DNA of 64,000 nt from Taudactylus pleione (lineage: Eukaryota > Chordata > Amphibia > Anura > Myobatrachidae), in the NCBI GenBank assembly GCA_031769625.1, contig JAUIMM010000124.1:10676001-10740000 (forward strand), written 5' to 3'. Positions 1 through 11,078 of the stretch are shown here, one piece after another. The notes under the pieces were generated by a model that saw only the letters and a program-made list of their open reading frames with translations, was not told the origin of the DNA and searched no databases. Made by a program: the position numbers and the translations under genes. The stretch's first letter is position 1; every line of letters starts with the position of its first letter.

Positions 1-1439
1 GCCCACTTTTTAAGGGGCCAAAAGTAATGGGACTATCAACTCAAAAGCTATTTCATGGACAGGTGTGGGCTATTCCCTCGTTATTTCATTATCAATTAAG
101 CAGGTGAAAGGTCTGGAGTTGATTCTAGGTGGGACATTAGCATTTGGAATCAGTTGCTGTCGACTCTCAATATGAGATCCAAAGAGCTGTCACTATCAGT
201 GAAGCAAGCCACCATTAGGCTGAAAAATCAAAACAAACTGATCAGAGAGATAGCAAAAACATTAGGTATTAGGTGTGGCCAAATCAACTGTTTGGAACAT
301 TCTTAAAAAGAAGGAACGCACCGCAGAGCTCAGCAACACCAAAAGACCCGGAAGACCACGGAAAACAACTGTGGTGGATGACAGAAGAATTATTTCCCTG
401 GTGAAGAAAAACCCCTTCACAACAGTTGGCCAAATCAAGAACACTCTCCAGGAGGTAGGTGTATATGTGTCAAAGTCAGCAATCAAGAGAAGACTTCACA
501 AGAGTGAATACAGAGGGTTCACCACAAGATGTAAACCATTGGTGAGCCACAAAAACAGGAAGACCAGATTAGAGTTTGCCAAACAATATCTAAATAAGCC
601 ATTACAGTTCTGGAACAACATCCTATGGACAGATGAGACAAAGATCAACTTGTACCAAAGTGAACTGATCATGATCCAAAACATACCACCTCATCAGTGA
701 AGCATGGTGGTGGTAGTGTCATGACGTGGGCATGTATGGCTGCCAATGGAACTGGTTCCCTTGTATTTATTGATGATGTGACTGCTGACAAAAGCAGCAG
801 AATGAATTCTGAAGTGTTTCGGGCAATATTATATGCTCATATTCAGTCAAATGCTTCAGAACTCATTGGACGGCGCTTCACAGTGCAGATGGACAATGAC
901 GTGACGCATACTGCAAAAGCAACCAAAGAGTTTTTTAAGGCTAAAAAGTGGAATGTTTTGCAATGGCCAAGTCAATCCCCTGACCTAAATCTGATTGAGC
1001 ATGCATTTCACTTGATGAAGACAAAACTGAAGGGAAAATGCCCCAAGAACAAGCAGGAACTGAAGACATTTGCAGTAGAGGCCTGGCAGAGCATCACCAT
1101 GGATGAAACCCAGCGTCTGGTGATGTCTATGCGTTCCAGACTTCAGGCTGTAATTGCCTGCAAAGGATTTGCAACAAAGTATTAAAAAGTGAAAGTTAGA
1201 TTTAGGATTGTTTAGTTTGTCCCATTACTTTTGGCCCCTTAAAAAGTGAGAGGCACATATAGAAACCGTTGTAGTTCCTACACCGTTCACCTGATTTGGA
1301 TGTAATTGCCCTCAAATTAAATCTGAAAGTCTGCAGTTAAAGCACATCTTGTTTGTTTCATTTCAAAGCCATTGTGGTGGTGAATAGAGGCCAAAATATG
1401 AAAATTCTGTCAATGTCCCAATATTTATGCACCTGACTG
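1..1439 (+). mobile_element. Tc1/mariner transposon, copy 1 (left end outside window)
   Basis: A cut-and-paste DNA transposon. The right inverted repeat (about 1218-1439) ends in ACCTGACTG followed by a TA dinucleotide, the Tc1 target. The same terminal sequence occurs at both ends of the second copy at 29914-31559, where each repeat is about 220 bp. Here the window begins inside the left repeat: bases 1-33 match the inner part (AAGGGGCCAAAAGTAATGGG), so the outer ~190 bp lie upstream. The transposase within is broken. Confidence 0.93.
172..1185 (+). pseudogene. Tc1-family transposase, frameshifted
   Basis: Encodes a DD34E transposase that would bind the inverted repeats and cut and join at TA. 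The N-terminal helix-turn-helix region starts at the ATG at 172 (MRSKELSLSV). A 7-bp duplication (ATTAGGT) near 265-278 shifts the frame into 275-700, which carries the GRPRK hook and the first catalytic aspartate in LWTDETK. Compared with the copy at 30.2-31.2 kb, about 30 bp is missing near 665, which shifts the frame again. The third frame (697-1185) holds the second aspartate (QMDND, with the usual PKH changed to VTH) and the glutamate block (SPDLNLIEH). All three acidic positions are present but split across three frames, so the copy is dead. Confidence 0.93.
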
Positions 1440-1441
1440 TA

Positions 1442-1949
1442 TATTACTTAAAAGGCTAATACAATGACACATGTCTACTTTGATGTGGTACGAAGGCAAA
1501 CACAGAATATTATTGTTGATGCCCTTTCCTGTAAAGTTCCCATTTCAACACCGCTGTGTGCTTGAACCATGCAAGAAGGAATATTGGAAAGAATTGGGAC
1601 CTTCAGGGTGAGTTGCAAATCTGGGAATGCAGCATAAAGATAACTAGAATTCCTTAGTGTATTGTTTTCAATTAGTTCTATTTAAAAGGTAAATTTTCGT
1701 TTTTGGTGACATTTTTCTTTAACTCTTTCATGACTGCAGGGTGTTTTCATAACCAACAGCTGTTACATGTCCAGGTAAATAACAAGAATTCCAGAGTTCC
1801 TGAGCCACACCTATGATAGAAGGAGTACCTGCTGCATTTACAAAAAGGGGTATTGCTGACCGCCCCAACCATAAACACTAATACGAGGGATACTACGCTG
1901 GTAAACTAAATTCAAAATCAGCCAATGTATTTCAAAGACGTGTATTTTT
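1442..1949. other. No supported gene; possible Gypsy trace
   Basis: About 500 bp of AT-rich sequence. Around 1503-1560 a short stretch reads NIIVDALSCK, resembling the end of a Gypsy RNase H, but it stops within 20 codons and has no other pol motif. I see nothing else here. Confidence 0.3.
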
Positions 1950-2012
1950 CATGTAGCGGCCGCTCATTGGCTGGGACCCACGTGTAATCAGCCAATGAGC
2001 GGCCGCTACATG
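1950..2012. repeat. Perfect 24-bp inverted repeat with GC-rich arms
   Basis: Arms at 1950-1973 and 1989-2012 are exact reverse complements around a 15-bp loop. Each contains GCGGCCGC and a CCAAT box on one strand. A partial third copy of the CAGCCAATG end lies at about 1918. It is likely the core of a palindromic MITE; its outer ends were not found. Confidence 0.85.
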
Positions 2013-2349
2013 TAAAGCGGCCTCTGATTAGCTGGTGGCCTGTGGGATTTTCCGAGGTGGCCCGTCAGCGGTCATTCGCAAAGTATTGCTGTGTGTGACA
2101 ACATACATAGCAATACTTATCCGTATGGCTTCGGGATTTTAAGGTTGTTATTTTGCCAAGACTCCTGGATGCTACGGAGACCAGCGCGAGGATGGAGGTG
2201 AGTATAGGATCTTTTTTACAGGTACATCCAAACGGATTCTACATGGGACAAGTGGACGTGAACATCTGGCAGCAGGTAAGTATGTGTGATTGAGGTAGGT
2301 GTGTAATAAATTTATACTATCTACGGTGTGCATGTTGTGTCTTTTTTAA

Positions 2350-2990
2350 CTATTTATTATACAGTGGGGGTATGGGTGCTAGCCTCCTGCTGGCACTTGT
2401 AGTTCCACAAGTGCCAAAGGGCAGGCATGCTGGCACCTGTATTTACACTGTAAAATACAATAGTTTAATACTATTTAACACTTTATTACCCCCATACCAA
2501 CTGCTCCAGGTATACGGGGAAGAGACCACGGGCTTCAGGTCAAGCCTGGTGTGCCGGGTGAGGTGGGACCCCTATTTTGGGGGTGTTCCCACCTCCCCTG
2601 AGATCCCCGACTTAGCCTGACCAGCTTGGGGTGAGAATGCTTTGGCCATGGAGACCCGGTAATAGGGTCTCCTGGCAGTGGCATTACACCCTGGTGGTTT
2701 GGGTCCGGTACTGGTTTTAAGTATAGGGGGACCCCTATGCAGTTTCCCCCCCCCTATATTTAAAACCAGCACAGGCCCTGCAGCCAGGTGTTGGTTCCTA
2801 AATTACGGAGGAACCCTACTCGTTTCGTTCCCCATAATTTTCAGAACCAGGACTGGCTGACCAGTCCGGGGCTGGTTAGGCTTTTGGGGGGTGACCCTAC
2901 ATAATTCTTTTCAAATAAATTAACCCTTAAAATATAAAATAAAAAACAAGCAGCCTGCACATTGATATGTGCAGGCTTCTTGTTCAGGAG
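2350..2990. repeat. Degenerate hairpin-rich repeat, possibly DNA-transposon derived
   Basis: Begins with a hairpin around 2385-2412 (TGGCACTTGT / ACAAGTGCCA). At 2695-2870 there are two diverged tandem units of roughly 80 bp, each a foldback around GGGGACCCC-type cores with TTTAAAACCAG-type arms. A further hairpin sits at 2949-2985 (GCCTGCACA / TGTGCAGGC). A similar leader (hairpin, then CTGGTACCTGTAG) occurs at 57985-58060. The layout resembles nonautonomous En/Spm-like repeats, but no terminal repeats were found, so the class is a guess. Confidence 0.4.
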
Positions 2991-3318
2991 AGAAAGTCGG
3001 GCAGGCAAATTGGGGCTTCAGCACAGACAAGATTGATCAAATACACCATCAAACAAAATGATCCTGTCAATACCGGGAGCATGGTAAATTCCCGATTTTA
3101 AAGTGAAAAAAAACGGCGTTTTTTTGATCAATCCTATCCAAGTTGAAAAACGGGACAAATCGGGGCCAAAACGATTCTTAGTAAATTTACCCCTTAGAAA
3201 TAGAATATCAAACAATGTAATACTCAGTTAATACTATAATCAAATTCACTGTATATGAAACAATTTTAGAATTAGATACATTAGTAAAAAATGATCTGTT
3301 AAAACATTAGGCAATATA

Positions 3319-3868
3319 GGCCCTCATTCAGAGCCGGATGCTCTGAGCAGAGCGCTCGCTCTGAATGAGGGCCGTCCTCCATAAAAATGGAGCGTCCTCC
3401 TGGACGCTCGTATAGCTGTGGGTCACCACCCACAGCTCATACGAGCGTGCAGGATGATGGTCGCGATGGTCTTGACCATCGCGACCATCGCCAGTGTGAC
3501 CAGAAGCCTGTGGTCGGGGTTTTCGACCACAAGCCCTGGAGTGATTTTGGCTCTATCAGAGCCAAAATCACTCCCACTGACATCACTAGTGATGTCAGTG
3601 GGGCCGGCTTCAGATGGTAGGCGTTCCCTTGGGAACGCCTCCGTCTGGGAGGTACGCCCCCGGCACGCCCACCAAAGGGGGCGTGCTGTCAATCAACATC
3701 GACAGCACGCCCCCTTTGATCAGACACAACGAGCGAAGGAAAGTCCTTCGCTCGTCGCGTGTGGCGCATGCGCACGATGGAGCTCCCTCCATCGTGCGCA
3801 TGCGCAGTGCACACCATCGACCCACTTGCGAGCGGACAGCCGCTTGCGAGTGGGTCTGAATGAGGCCC
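3319..3868 (+). mobile_element. Hairpin-chain MITE, Harbinger-like ends (copy 1)
   Basis: A 550-bp element with inverted ends GGCCCTCATTCAGA / TCTGAATGAGGCCC and a 3-bp duplication ATA on both sides (3316-3318 and 3869-3871). The 3-bp duplication and GGSCC-type ends suit PIF/Harbinger. The interior is an almost unbroken series of short hairpins: around CACCC (3418-3440), GGTCGCGATGGTC / GACCATCGCGACC (3468-3492), GGCTCT / AGAGCC (3548-3565), CACTGACATC / GATGTCAGTG (3574-3601), GCGTTCCC / GGGAACGC (3620-3637), AAAGGGGGCGTGCTGTC / GACAGCACGCCCCCTTT (3672-3717), and GCGCATGCGCACGATGGAG / its complement (3766-3805). No reading frame is supported. Confidence 0.85.
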
Positions 3869-3871
3869 ATA

Positions 3872-5024
3872 GTGCTGTCAATAAAGTCCACAGTGTTTCT
3901 TCTGTCCTTAGTAGTACTAAACTGTGTCCAGTCAAAGTGCAATCAAATTAGTTGAATATGTGTAAATTATAAATGCAGGATTCATATTAGAGTTTGCCGG
4001 TAGTTCTTGTAAAGTATTTATCCTTATATAAGGAACAATAGTGTATGCCAGACAGTCCCAATAATAAGGGTTTAATCTGGATTACCTAGTTTACAAACAA
4101 TCCACAAATGATGTGATCTGGCTGGTAATGACCCGGTTATGCACTGAGCCCTGGAGCTGCAGTGTGGATACACTAGGTGCAAGCCTCAGTACAGCGTCGT
4201 AGCGGCTGTCGCATTCCTAGCTGCTCAGATCTTTGGTCTCTGTGTGGCGTGCTCTAACTGCATAGCCCCATTTTGGAACACTCGGTGTGTGCAGCTGATC
4301 ATGTGAGTCATGGGAGTGAGACCTGTAATTCAGACAAGCATTTTCTAGCCTGATCTCACTGATTCCTCAGTGCTGGTAATAGTCTGATCTACCTTTATCA
4401 ATTGTCTTCAGCTCCTGTGCATTTGTTGTGACCTTCTCTTTCTAAGGAAGCAGTGCTCTCCTCACTGTGCTTACATGCTGGGCAGTAGGACCCAGAGTCT
4501 ACAGGGAGGTCTGTACTTCAACCTAATGTGCTACTGCAGCCTCCTTAGTACGGTGTGCGTGACATGGTGGGAGACCAAAGTCTCCTGCTTAGTTCCATGT
4601 GAGAGACCCCAGTGTATACCTTCATAAAGCTGTTCCAGCATCCTTCACCACTACCTGCAAGCAGCATACACTCACCCTCTTGGTGAGCTTTATAAGACCC
4701 AATTACACTCAAGCTTTGTTCCATCACCACAGCTTAAGCAACTGGACTGTTCCTAGTTTGACTCATACACTGGTGTGTGCCTATATAACTCTGGAATATA
4801 TCAACAACTGCACAAATATCATTCCCAACATGTTATGGGTCCAGGCACCCACATACCCAGACATACAAGCTATTAGTGATGCCCAGAGCAGCATGCAGAC
4901 TCATTTTAAGGCACATGTGTAGTGCAGACCTCCTAAAGACACAGAGTGAGGACAACACAGTGTTCCCAGTGCAGTAGAGCAGCAATGAAGCTGGTTAAAG
5001 TACAGACGCTGCACAGTCAGGTCT
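3872..5024. other. No supported feature
   Basis: About 1.15 kb of mixed sequence with short chance frames only. A segment at 4690-4735 (CTCAAGCTTTG and TCCATCACCA) resembles 8940-8965, suggesting a shared old repeat. No terminal repeats or protein motifs were seen. Confidence 0.4.
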
Positions 5025-5032
5025 ATAAGAAT

Positions 5033-8000
5033 TAGGCATGAGCTGGTTCAGATCTTAGAAATCCGACCAACCCCACCCCCCCCCGATCCTTGCCGGGAAC
5101 CGAGTCAGGCTCGGGTTTTCCTGCCTTGCTCGGATCTGAAATCGAGGCAAAGCGTCATCATCCCGCTGTTGGATTCTCGCCGGTTTTGGATTCTATAAAA
5201 GGTCCCCATGTTGGAGCCATTTTTCACTCTGGCTGTGGACAGTGAAGAGGGAGGGAGGGTGGGGGTTACTGTGCTGGTGCTGCTGTTGTCCATAGGGGCT
5301 GTGTCCAAAGTCCATAGGGCCCAGCTGGGCTGTGTTGTTCATGTTCTGTTGTCCCATAAAGGCTGTGTTGTCCATAGATGGAGGGTGGGGGTTGCTATCG
5401 GGTGCTGCTGTTGTCCATAGGGGCTGTGTCCAAAGTCCATAGTGGCTGGCTGGGCTGTGTTGTGCAGTGCTATTGTCCCATAAAGGCTGTGTTGTCCATA
5501 GGAGCTGTGTGCAGACAGAAGAGGGGGAGGCTTCAGTGGCTCCTGTGTCACTGTAGTCCTAAAAGGCTGCTGTAGTGTTGTCAAGGGCGTGCTCTGTCAA
5601 TCAGGGGTGCTCCCCCAAGTGCAAAAAAAATATTTTTTTTCTGTGTAGTGTGCGCGTTAGCTACATGTGCATCGGCAAAGTAACAGCACCAAGCGTGCGC
5701 CTGTGTCATAAGTCAAGGGCTGACTGATCTGTTGAAGGGTGGTGTAACCCCCAAAGTGTCCCAAAAAATGAAAACATTTAAAAAGTATTTATTTTTCTGT
5801 GTTTTTGTGCGCATTAGCCGCACATGCATCAACAAAGTAGCAGCAACAAGCGTGCGCCTGTGTCATAAGTCAAGGGCTGACTGGTCTGTTGAAGAGAGGT
5901 GTAACCCCCAAAGTGCCCAAAACATTTAAAACATTTTCTTTTTTTTCTTTTTCTGTGTTTGTGTGCGCGTTAGCTGCACGTGCATCAACAAAGTAGCAGC
6001 GCCAAGTATTGCCTAGTTTTTCAAACTGCCATCCTGTCTGCCACTGCAGTGCCACTCCTAGATGGGCCATGTGTTTGTGCCACCCACTTGTGTCGCTTAG
6101 CATAGTCATCCAGCTACCTCGGAGCAACCTTTTTGCTTAAAAACAATATTGAGAGGTGTGATGTGTTCAGAATAGACTGGAAATTAGTGGAAATTAATGT
6201 TATTGAGGTTAATAATAGCGTAGGAACAAACAAAAACCCAAATTCTGTGATTTTAGCTGTTTTTATGTTTTTGGCCAAAAAAATACAGATCCAAAACACA
6301 AAACCCAGAACACAAAACTAGAGATGAGCGAGTTCGAATTTCAGAGATCAGAGCCCACCCAAATTTAGCAGATCCAAGCAGGCTCGATTTTTCCCGCCTG
6401 ACTTGGATCTCAAACCGAGGCAAAACTATAGAGTCTGAAATCTCGTGGTTCGCGAGCTATCGTCTCTATGATCAATGTAGTATATAAGGGACTCCGGCTA
6501 TGGAGACTGAACAGGGTGGGTGGGTAGTGTAGGGCTGGGAGAGGTGCTGGTGCTGTCTGCTGTGTCCTGGGCTGGTGCTCATCCATTCTGGCTGGGCTGG
6601 TGCTGTCACTGTGTTGTCTGCTGTGTCCATCTGGGCAGTTGCTGATCCATCTGGGCTGTCTGTGCTGTCTGCTGTGTCCTGGGCTGGTGGTGCTGATCCT
6701 TTCTGGGCTGGTCCTTTGCTGTCTGCTGTGTCCATTTGGGCTGGTGCAGAACTGCAGATTCATCTGGGCTGGTGCTGTGTCCATCCGGGCCCAAGTTCTG
6801 GACTCAAAAAAATAAAAAAAAGTAAAAAAAATATATAGTCAAAAAAATAATCAATCAAAGTGTCTTTTATATTTTTCTGTGTGTGTGTGTGCTTGCGTGT
6901 TAGGCTTAACAGCAGTACCGCACAAGATCCAGCCAGCAACGCAAGTTGCAACCTAGTGCTGCCCAACTCCAGTCGTGCTAAAAAACAAAAATCAATAAAA
7001 GTGTAATTTATATTTTTCTGTGTATGTGTGTGCGTGCATGCATGTTAGGCTTAACCGCAGTACCGCACAAGATACAGCCAGCAACGCAAGTTGCAACCTA
7101 GTGCTGCCTGACTCCAGTCACAATCCGTGCTCTGGGCCCAAATTCTGGAGCTGAAAAAAAATAAAAATCAATTTACTTTTTTTCTAATAATTTTCTGTGC
7201 GTGTTAGGCTTAGCCGCACAAGATCTAGCAAGTCGGCAGTGTAACCTAGTGCTGCCCAACTCCAGTCATCACCAATCTGTGCTCTGGGCCCAAGTTCTGG
7301 ACGCGAAAAAAAAAAGTAGTGTTTATTTTATATTGTTTTTCTGTATGCGCACGACAGGACGTGTGTGAATTTTGTGACAGCACCTTGGCTACACTATTGC
7401 TGCTTGTGACACTGCTTCAAGACCACAGAAAATATGGAGGGCTGTCACATGACAGGAGAGCAAGACCAAGAACCACATTTTGTAGCTGCCGCCAGCAGTC
7501 ATCATGATAATGCAAGGCCGTCAACTTCCTTGTCATCATGATAATGCAAGGCCGTCAACTTCCTTGTCTTCTATGGGTATCCCACTCCTCATCTTTGCAC
7601 AGTCCTCAACTCTATTAATAATTATATTGCTCAGTTTTGAGCCAGCACGCAGGATGCAACCTTTTGGCCCTTTAACTAGATGAAAAAAATCAATATTGTG
7701 AGCTGTGAGGTAACCAAAATTGACTGGAAAAGAGTGGAAATAAATGTTATTGAGGTTATTAATACTGTAGGAACAAAAAATGCACATCTTATGTGATTTT
7801 AGCATTTTTTTTTTTTTTTAAGAAAAATATCCAGATCCAAATCCAAAACACAAAAACAAAACACCAAGAAAAAGAAAATCCAAAACCAGATTCAGATCCA
7901 AAACCAGGGGAGATCCAGATCCAAAACCAAAACACGAGGGTCGGTGCACATCTCTAACCAAAACATCGAGGGGTGGTTTTGGCAAAACCAATCCAGATCC

Positions 8001-8070
8001 AAAACATGAAGAAAGAACCAGATCCAAAACCAAAACACAAAACACGAATAGTGACTGGTGCACACTCCTA
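5033..8070 (+). mobile_element. Nonautonomous hAT element A, with nested hAT
   Basis: Left end TAGGCATGAGC and right end GTGCACACTCCTA are bounded by a perfect 8-bp target duplication ATAAGAAT (5025-5032 and 8071-8078), as expected for hAT. Internal sequence matches the ends of the larger hAT at 11076-15555: a GTTGTCCATAGGGGCTGTG repeat region (5285-5500), a GCGCCTGTGTCATAAGT repeat region (5640-6000), and a shared 3' subterminal region (6010-6318) that resumes at 7957-8070 after the nested element. No transposase frame remains. This family is probably mobilised in trans by the ZBED-type hAT transposase seen at 50.8-53.4 kb. Confidence 0.9.
6319..7956 (+). mobile_element. Nonautonomous hAT element B nested in A
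   Basis: Starts TAGAGATGAGCGAG and ends GTGCACATCTCTA. The flanks CACAAAAC (6311-6318) and ACCAAAAC (7957-7964) are an imperfect 8-bp duplication (6 of 8). The host element reads on smoothly across the insertion. Interior: a GTCCATCTGGGC-type repeat (6550-6790), about three tandem ~180-bp units with AAGTTCTGGA and TAGTGCTGCCCAACTCC (6780-7300), then a region at 7320-7510 closely matching 39030-39254 on the other strand. It appears to be the 5' half of an autonomous hAT joined to a 3' end. Confidence 0.85.
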
Positions 8071-8128
8071 ATAAGAATAAATACAGGAGCTACATCCAGG
8101 ATCGGTATGGAATACCGCTGGACACTAA

Positions 8129-8735
8129 GGGCCTGATTCAGAGCCGCTTGTAAGCGGGCGTTCGTTCGCTCTGAGCGATGTTTGCACAACTGCGCATGCA
8201 TATGGGTCATAGTGCGCATGCGCAAACCAGTCATTGCGGTCGGAAATCGTGCGCTCTCAAAACAGCGAGGGGCTGCTAATTTGATTGACAGAATGTACCG
8301 TTTGTGGGTGGTAACAGGGAAAGGTGCTTGAAAACGGGGGAGTGGAGATCCGGACGCAGGCGTGCCAAACGGTCAAAAAGGCGTTTAATGGGAGTGCATA
8401 ATTAGTAAAGGCGCGTCATCGACCACGTCACGTGGTTGTCTATTAGCCTGAACTGCTCGTGTGATTGCGGTAGGAAAAACCTACCACAAGCACTGCGAGC
8501 AGTTCAGATTCCTTTCGATGTTCCCGATTAATCTAATAAATACCGGAGATGATGTGTGGTGCGAACGGCAAAGGGGCGTCTTTACAAAATACGGGCGCAT
8601 TTTTCGTTTGCTCGCTCAGACATAGAGGCGTCAACAAACCGCAAAGAGCGAGCGCTCAAGTTAAATAGCCGGCCCCTTTTTTGGAACGACCATCCGCAAA
8701 TAGCGTCCGGCCCTGAGAAACTCCTAAGTTTCTCG
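8129..8735 (+). repeat. Left end of a Harbinger-like element, right end unclear
   Basis: Begins GGGCCTGATTCAGAGCC, the same end as the hairpin-chain MITEs at 3319 and 47928. It continues with CpG-rich sequence and foldbacks (CTGCGCATGC with GTGCGCATGCGC near 8196-8225; GAACTGCTCG with CGAGCAGTTC at 8452-8507). No matching right end with a 3-bp duplication was found, so it may be truncated near the telomere-like block that follows. Confidence 0.5.
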
Positions 8736-8739
8736 GGGG

Positions 8740-8880
8740 GGTGCCAAACCCTAACCTCCCCCCGGGGGTGCCTAACCCTAACCCTCCTTCCCCTAGCCTA
8801 ACCATAACTAACCCTCCCGGGGTAGTGCCTAACCCTAAGTCCCCCCCGGGAGCCCCTAACCTAACCCTCCCCCCACGGCT
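8740..8880 (+). repeat. Telomere-like CCCTAAC-rich degenerate repeat (copy 1)
   Basis: Irregular repeats of CCTAACCCTAACCCTCC separated by CCCCGGGGGTGC-type spacers. CCCTAA is the vertebrate telomere hexamer, but here it is mixed with G/C spacers. A second copy lies at 23690-23935. Probably an interspersed repeat, not a true telomere. Confidence 0.7.
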
Positions 8881-9134
8881 GTCCGCACCAGCTGCCCGGC
8901 TTACCTTCGATCGGTATGCCAGCTGTATAGGACCCCATTCTGCTCAAGCTTTGCTCCATCACCAGTGTACATGTAATGCACATGTAACAGTGAGTATGGC
9001 TGTACCTGTTATCTATCAGTAAAACAACACCACTGGTCAAGTAACTGATCTGTACATAGTTTGAGCCATCCATTGGTGTGTGTCTATATACAGTAACTCT
9101 GCAATATCAGCACCTGCACACACATCATTTCCAA

Positions 9135-9530
9135 CAGTCTACACAGCCTGCTATAGACCTCTGTATGTTAACTGGATTTCCTCATCCTCAACCACAGACC
9201 TTTCCATGTTAACCTGATTTCCTTGTCTATAGCCACACACTTCTACATGTTAAGTTAATTACCTAATCTTCAGCCACAGACCTCAGCAGGTTAACAGGAT
9301 TTCCTTGTCTACAGCTACACACCTATGCATGTTAAACGACTTGCCTCATCTTCAACCATAGACCTCTGCAGGTCAACCAGATTTCCTTGTCTACAGTCAC
9401 ACTCCTCATCATGTTAATTGGATTGTCACATCTTCCACCACAGACCTCTGCATGTTTACCATATTTCCTTGTTTGCAGCCTCACCCCTCTGCCTACTACA
9501 TGGATTGCCTTGTTGTCAATCTGCTTCAGA
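9135..9530 (+). repeat. Degenerate ~42-bp tandem repeat
   Basis: About nine diverged units built on CACAGACCTCTGCATGTTAA followed by YTGGATTTCCTTGTCTACAG. Alternate units differ (cTCATCTTCAACC versus TTGTCTACAGC), so the higher-order period is about 85 bp. No coding is implied. Confidence 0.8.
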
Positions 9531-9539
9531 TCCCTGCAT

Positions 9540-10480
9540 GTCAAATAGATGGTATTGCCTTTTCTCTGCCACTGAAATATACTGGTAAAAAGAAGAATGT
9601 TACAGCATAGCAGGACTACTCCCAGCTGTGATGTCAGAAGATTTTCTCTTCCAATAAGGAAGCAGTACATAGTGTTTATGATGACCACCATGTACTATCA
9701 ATGAGGTGCAAGGAACCAACATTAGCACAGATGAGCACTCTAAAAAAGGAGTGCTAGTATCATTTTCTGCCAGTCATTTTAAAATGAGAGGTCAGAATAA
9801 ATGTCTCACAACTCCACTATTTTTAGTTGGTGGGTGGCTGGCAAGTAATGCATCTATGTTGTCACTGACTACATCTACAGCAGCATATCAAAATGACTGC
9901 TGTAAATGTTTGCAAAGAGGTAGCAACCAGCTTGGAGATGGAGAGCATTCTAGCAAGGAGAGCAATAGAAGGGAATTCAGTTGAGTGATGGAGAATGTGT
10001 ATTCCTGCAGGTTATCTGTACTTATCTGCAATTATTTTTTTAAGCCTGATTTTAAACCTGTGATACTGTGTTTTTCAATTATTTTTAAATTAGTTGTATT
10101 TTAAATTATTCTTTTAACCATTGTTGTCTAAAATAGTGAAAATTATTTTTGTTTTTTGAATTTTGTTTATCTATGACAATAGCGAGTTGTAATATATTCC
10201 TATATCACTAGGCTCCTAAGTGTCACAATAAAGCTTTGATCTATAAAGAACCTTTTCTCAGTACAGTGTTTTCATTACATGCTGCATTTAACTAATTCGT
10301 CCGATCTGACATGCAACACAGCAGATAGGATGATTCAATGAACGACGGCCAGGAATGACAGCCTAGGCATACACACTATACGCTGTGCACAAAATATTGT
10401 TCTGATTCAAGTTGGGGTGATATTGTACCACAGAGCAAATGCCTAGAGGCATTCCAAGGCTCTCTGACGCAGCCCCCTCC
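9540..10480. other. No supported gene
   Basis: A 92-codon open frame at 9706-9984 has no recognised motif and sits in ordinary sequence. An AATAAA is present near 10229. Sequence at 10020-10200 is AT-rich. This could be the 3' end of an old insertion or gene, but nothing decides it. Confidence 0.35.
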
Positions 10481-10484
10481 ATCC

Positions 10485-10900
10485 CCGCCTACCTCTGCCT
10501 AACCACACCCCCTGCTGCCGCAATCGGAGCTCAGCTCCGATCTGGTAGCGCAGCAATTGGCCGGTCACGTGACTGAGACTGTGATGAGCGGCCGCCCGGC
10601 TAGGTCAGAATGAGCTTCTGCCCAGAAGCTCATCTGACTACGAAGCTTTGGAGACAAGATGGCCACGGGAGGGCATGCTGTACATGCCCAAACACGGCCA
10701 CTCCTCCCGTGAGCCTTTGCGGAGCAGACCCATAACAACTCACGGCTCTGCCTCCACCTCCCTTCTAACCACCCATCATCGGACCAGGCGGCATTAGCTT
10801 GGCTGCACATGCACATTAATGGCAGGCAGGTGAGTGAGGGACATATGTAATGTAACTCTAGCTGGGAGAGGGACAGGCACCCACTGGCCAATGAGGGCAA
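10485..10900. repeat. GC-rich dispersed repeat, related to 41590-41880
   Basis: Contains GCGGCCGC, a foldback GGAGCTCAGCTCC (10526-10538), another foldback GAGCTTCTGCCCAGAAGCTC (10612-10631), and CTCCGCCTCC-type stretches. Similar word content in the same order appears at 41590-41880 inside a hAT MITE, so this is likely another copy of that interior. Ends were not resolved. Confidence 0.4.
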
Positions 10901-10916
10901 AGAGTCTGTGTGTGTA

Positions 10917-11024
10917 TAAAGATATACACATATATATGTGTATATATGTATATATATATATATGGAATGGATATATGTATATATGTGTATATGTATGTGT
11001 ATATATTATATATGTGTGTGTATG

Positions 11025-11075
<51 letters not shown>
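10917..11075. repeat. (TA)n/(TGTA)n microsatellite
   Basis: Long TATATA and TATGTG runs that abut the hAT element starting at 11076. The open frames read across it are artefacts of the repeat. Confidence 0.95.

Positions 11076-11078
<3 letters not shown>

Noticed and set aside
1503..1560. Possible Gypsy RNase H end (NIIVDALSCK)
   Set aside because: Only about ten residues match the expected pattern and the frame stops soon after; too short to call.
8740..8880. True telomere or CRISPR-like array
   Set aside because: Hexamers are irregular and interrupted, unit and spacer lengths vary, and the genome is clearly eukaryotic, so neither a telomere end nor a CRISPR fits.
9706..9984. 92-codon open frame as a host gene
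   Set aside because: No motif, no repeated homologue, no splice context, and length within chance in this sequence.
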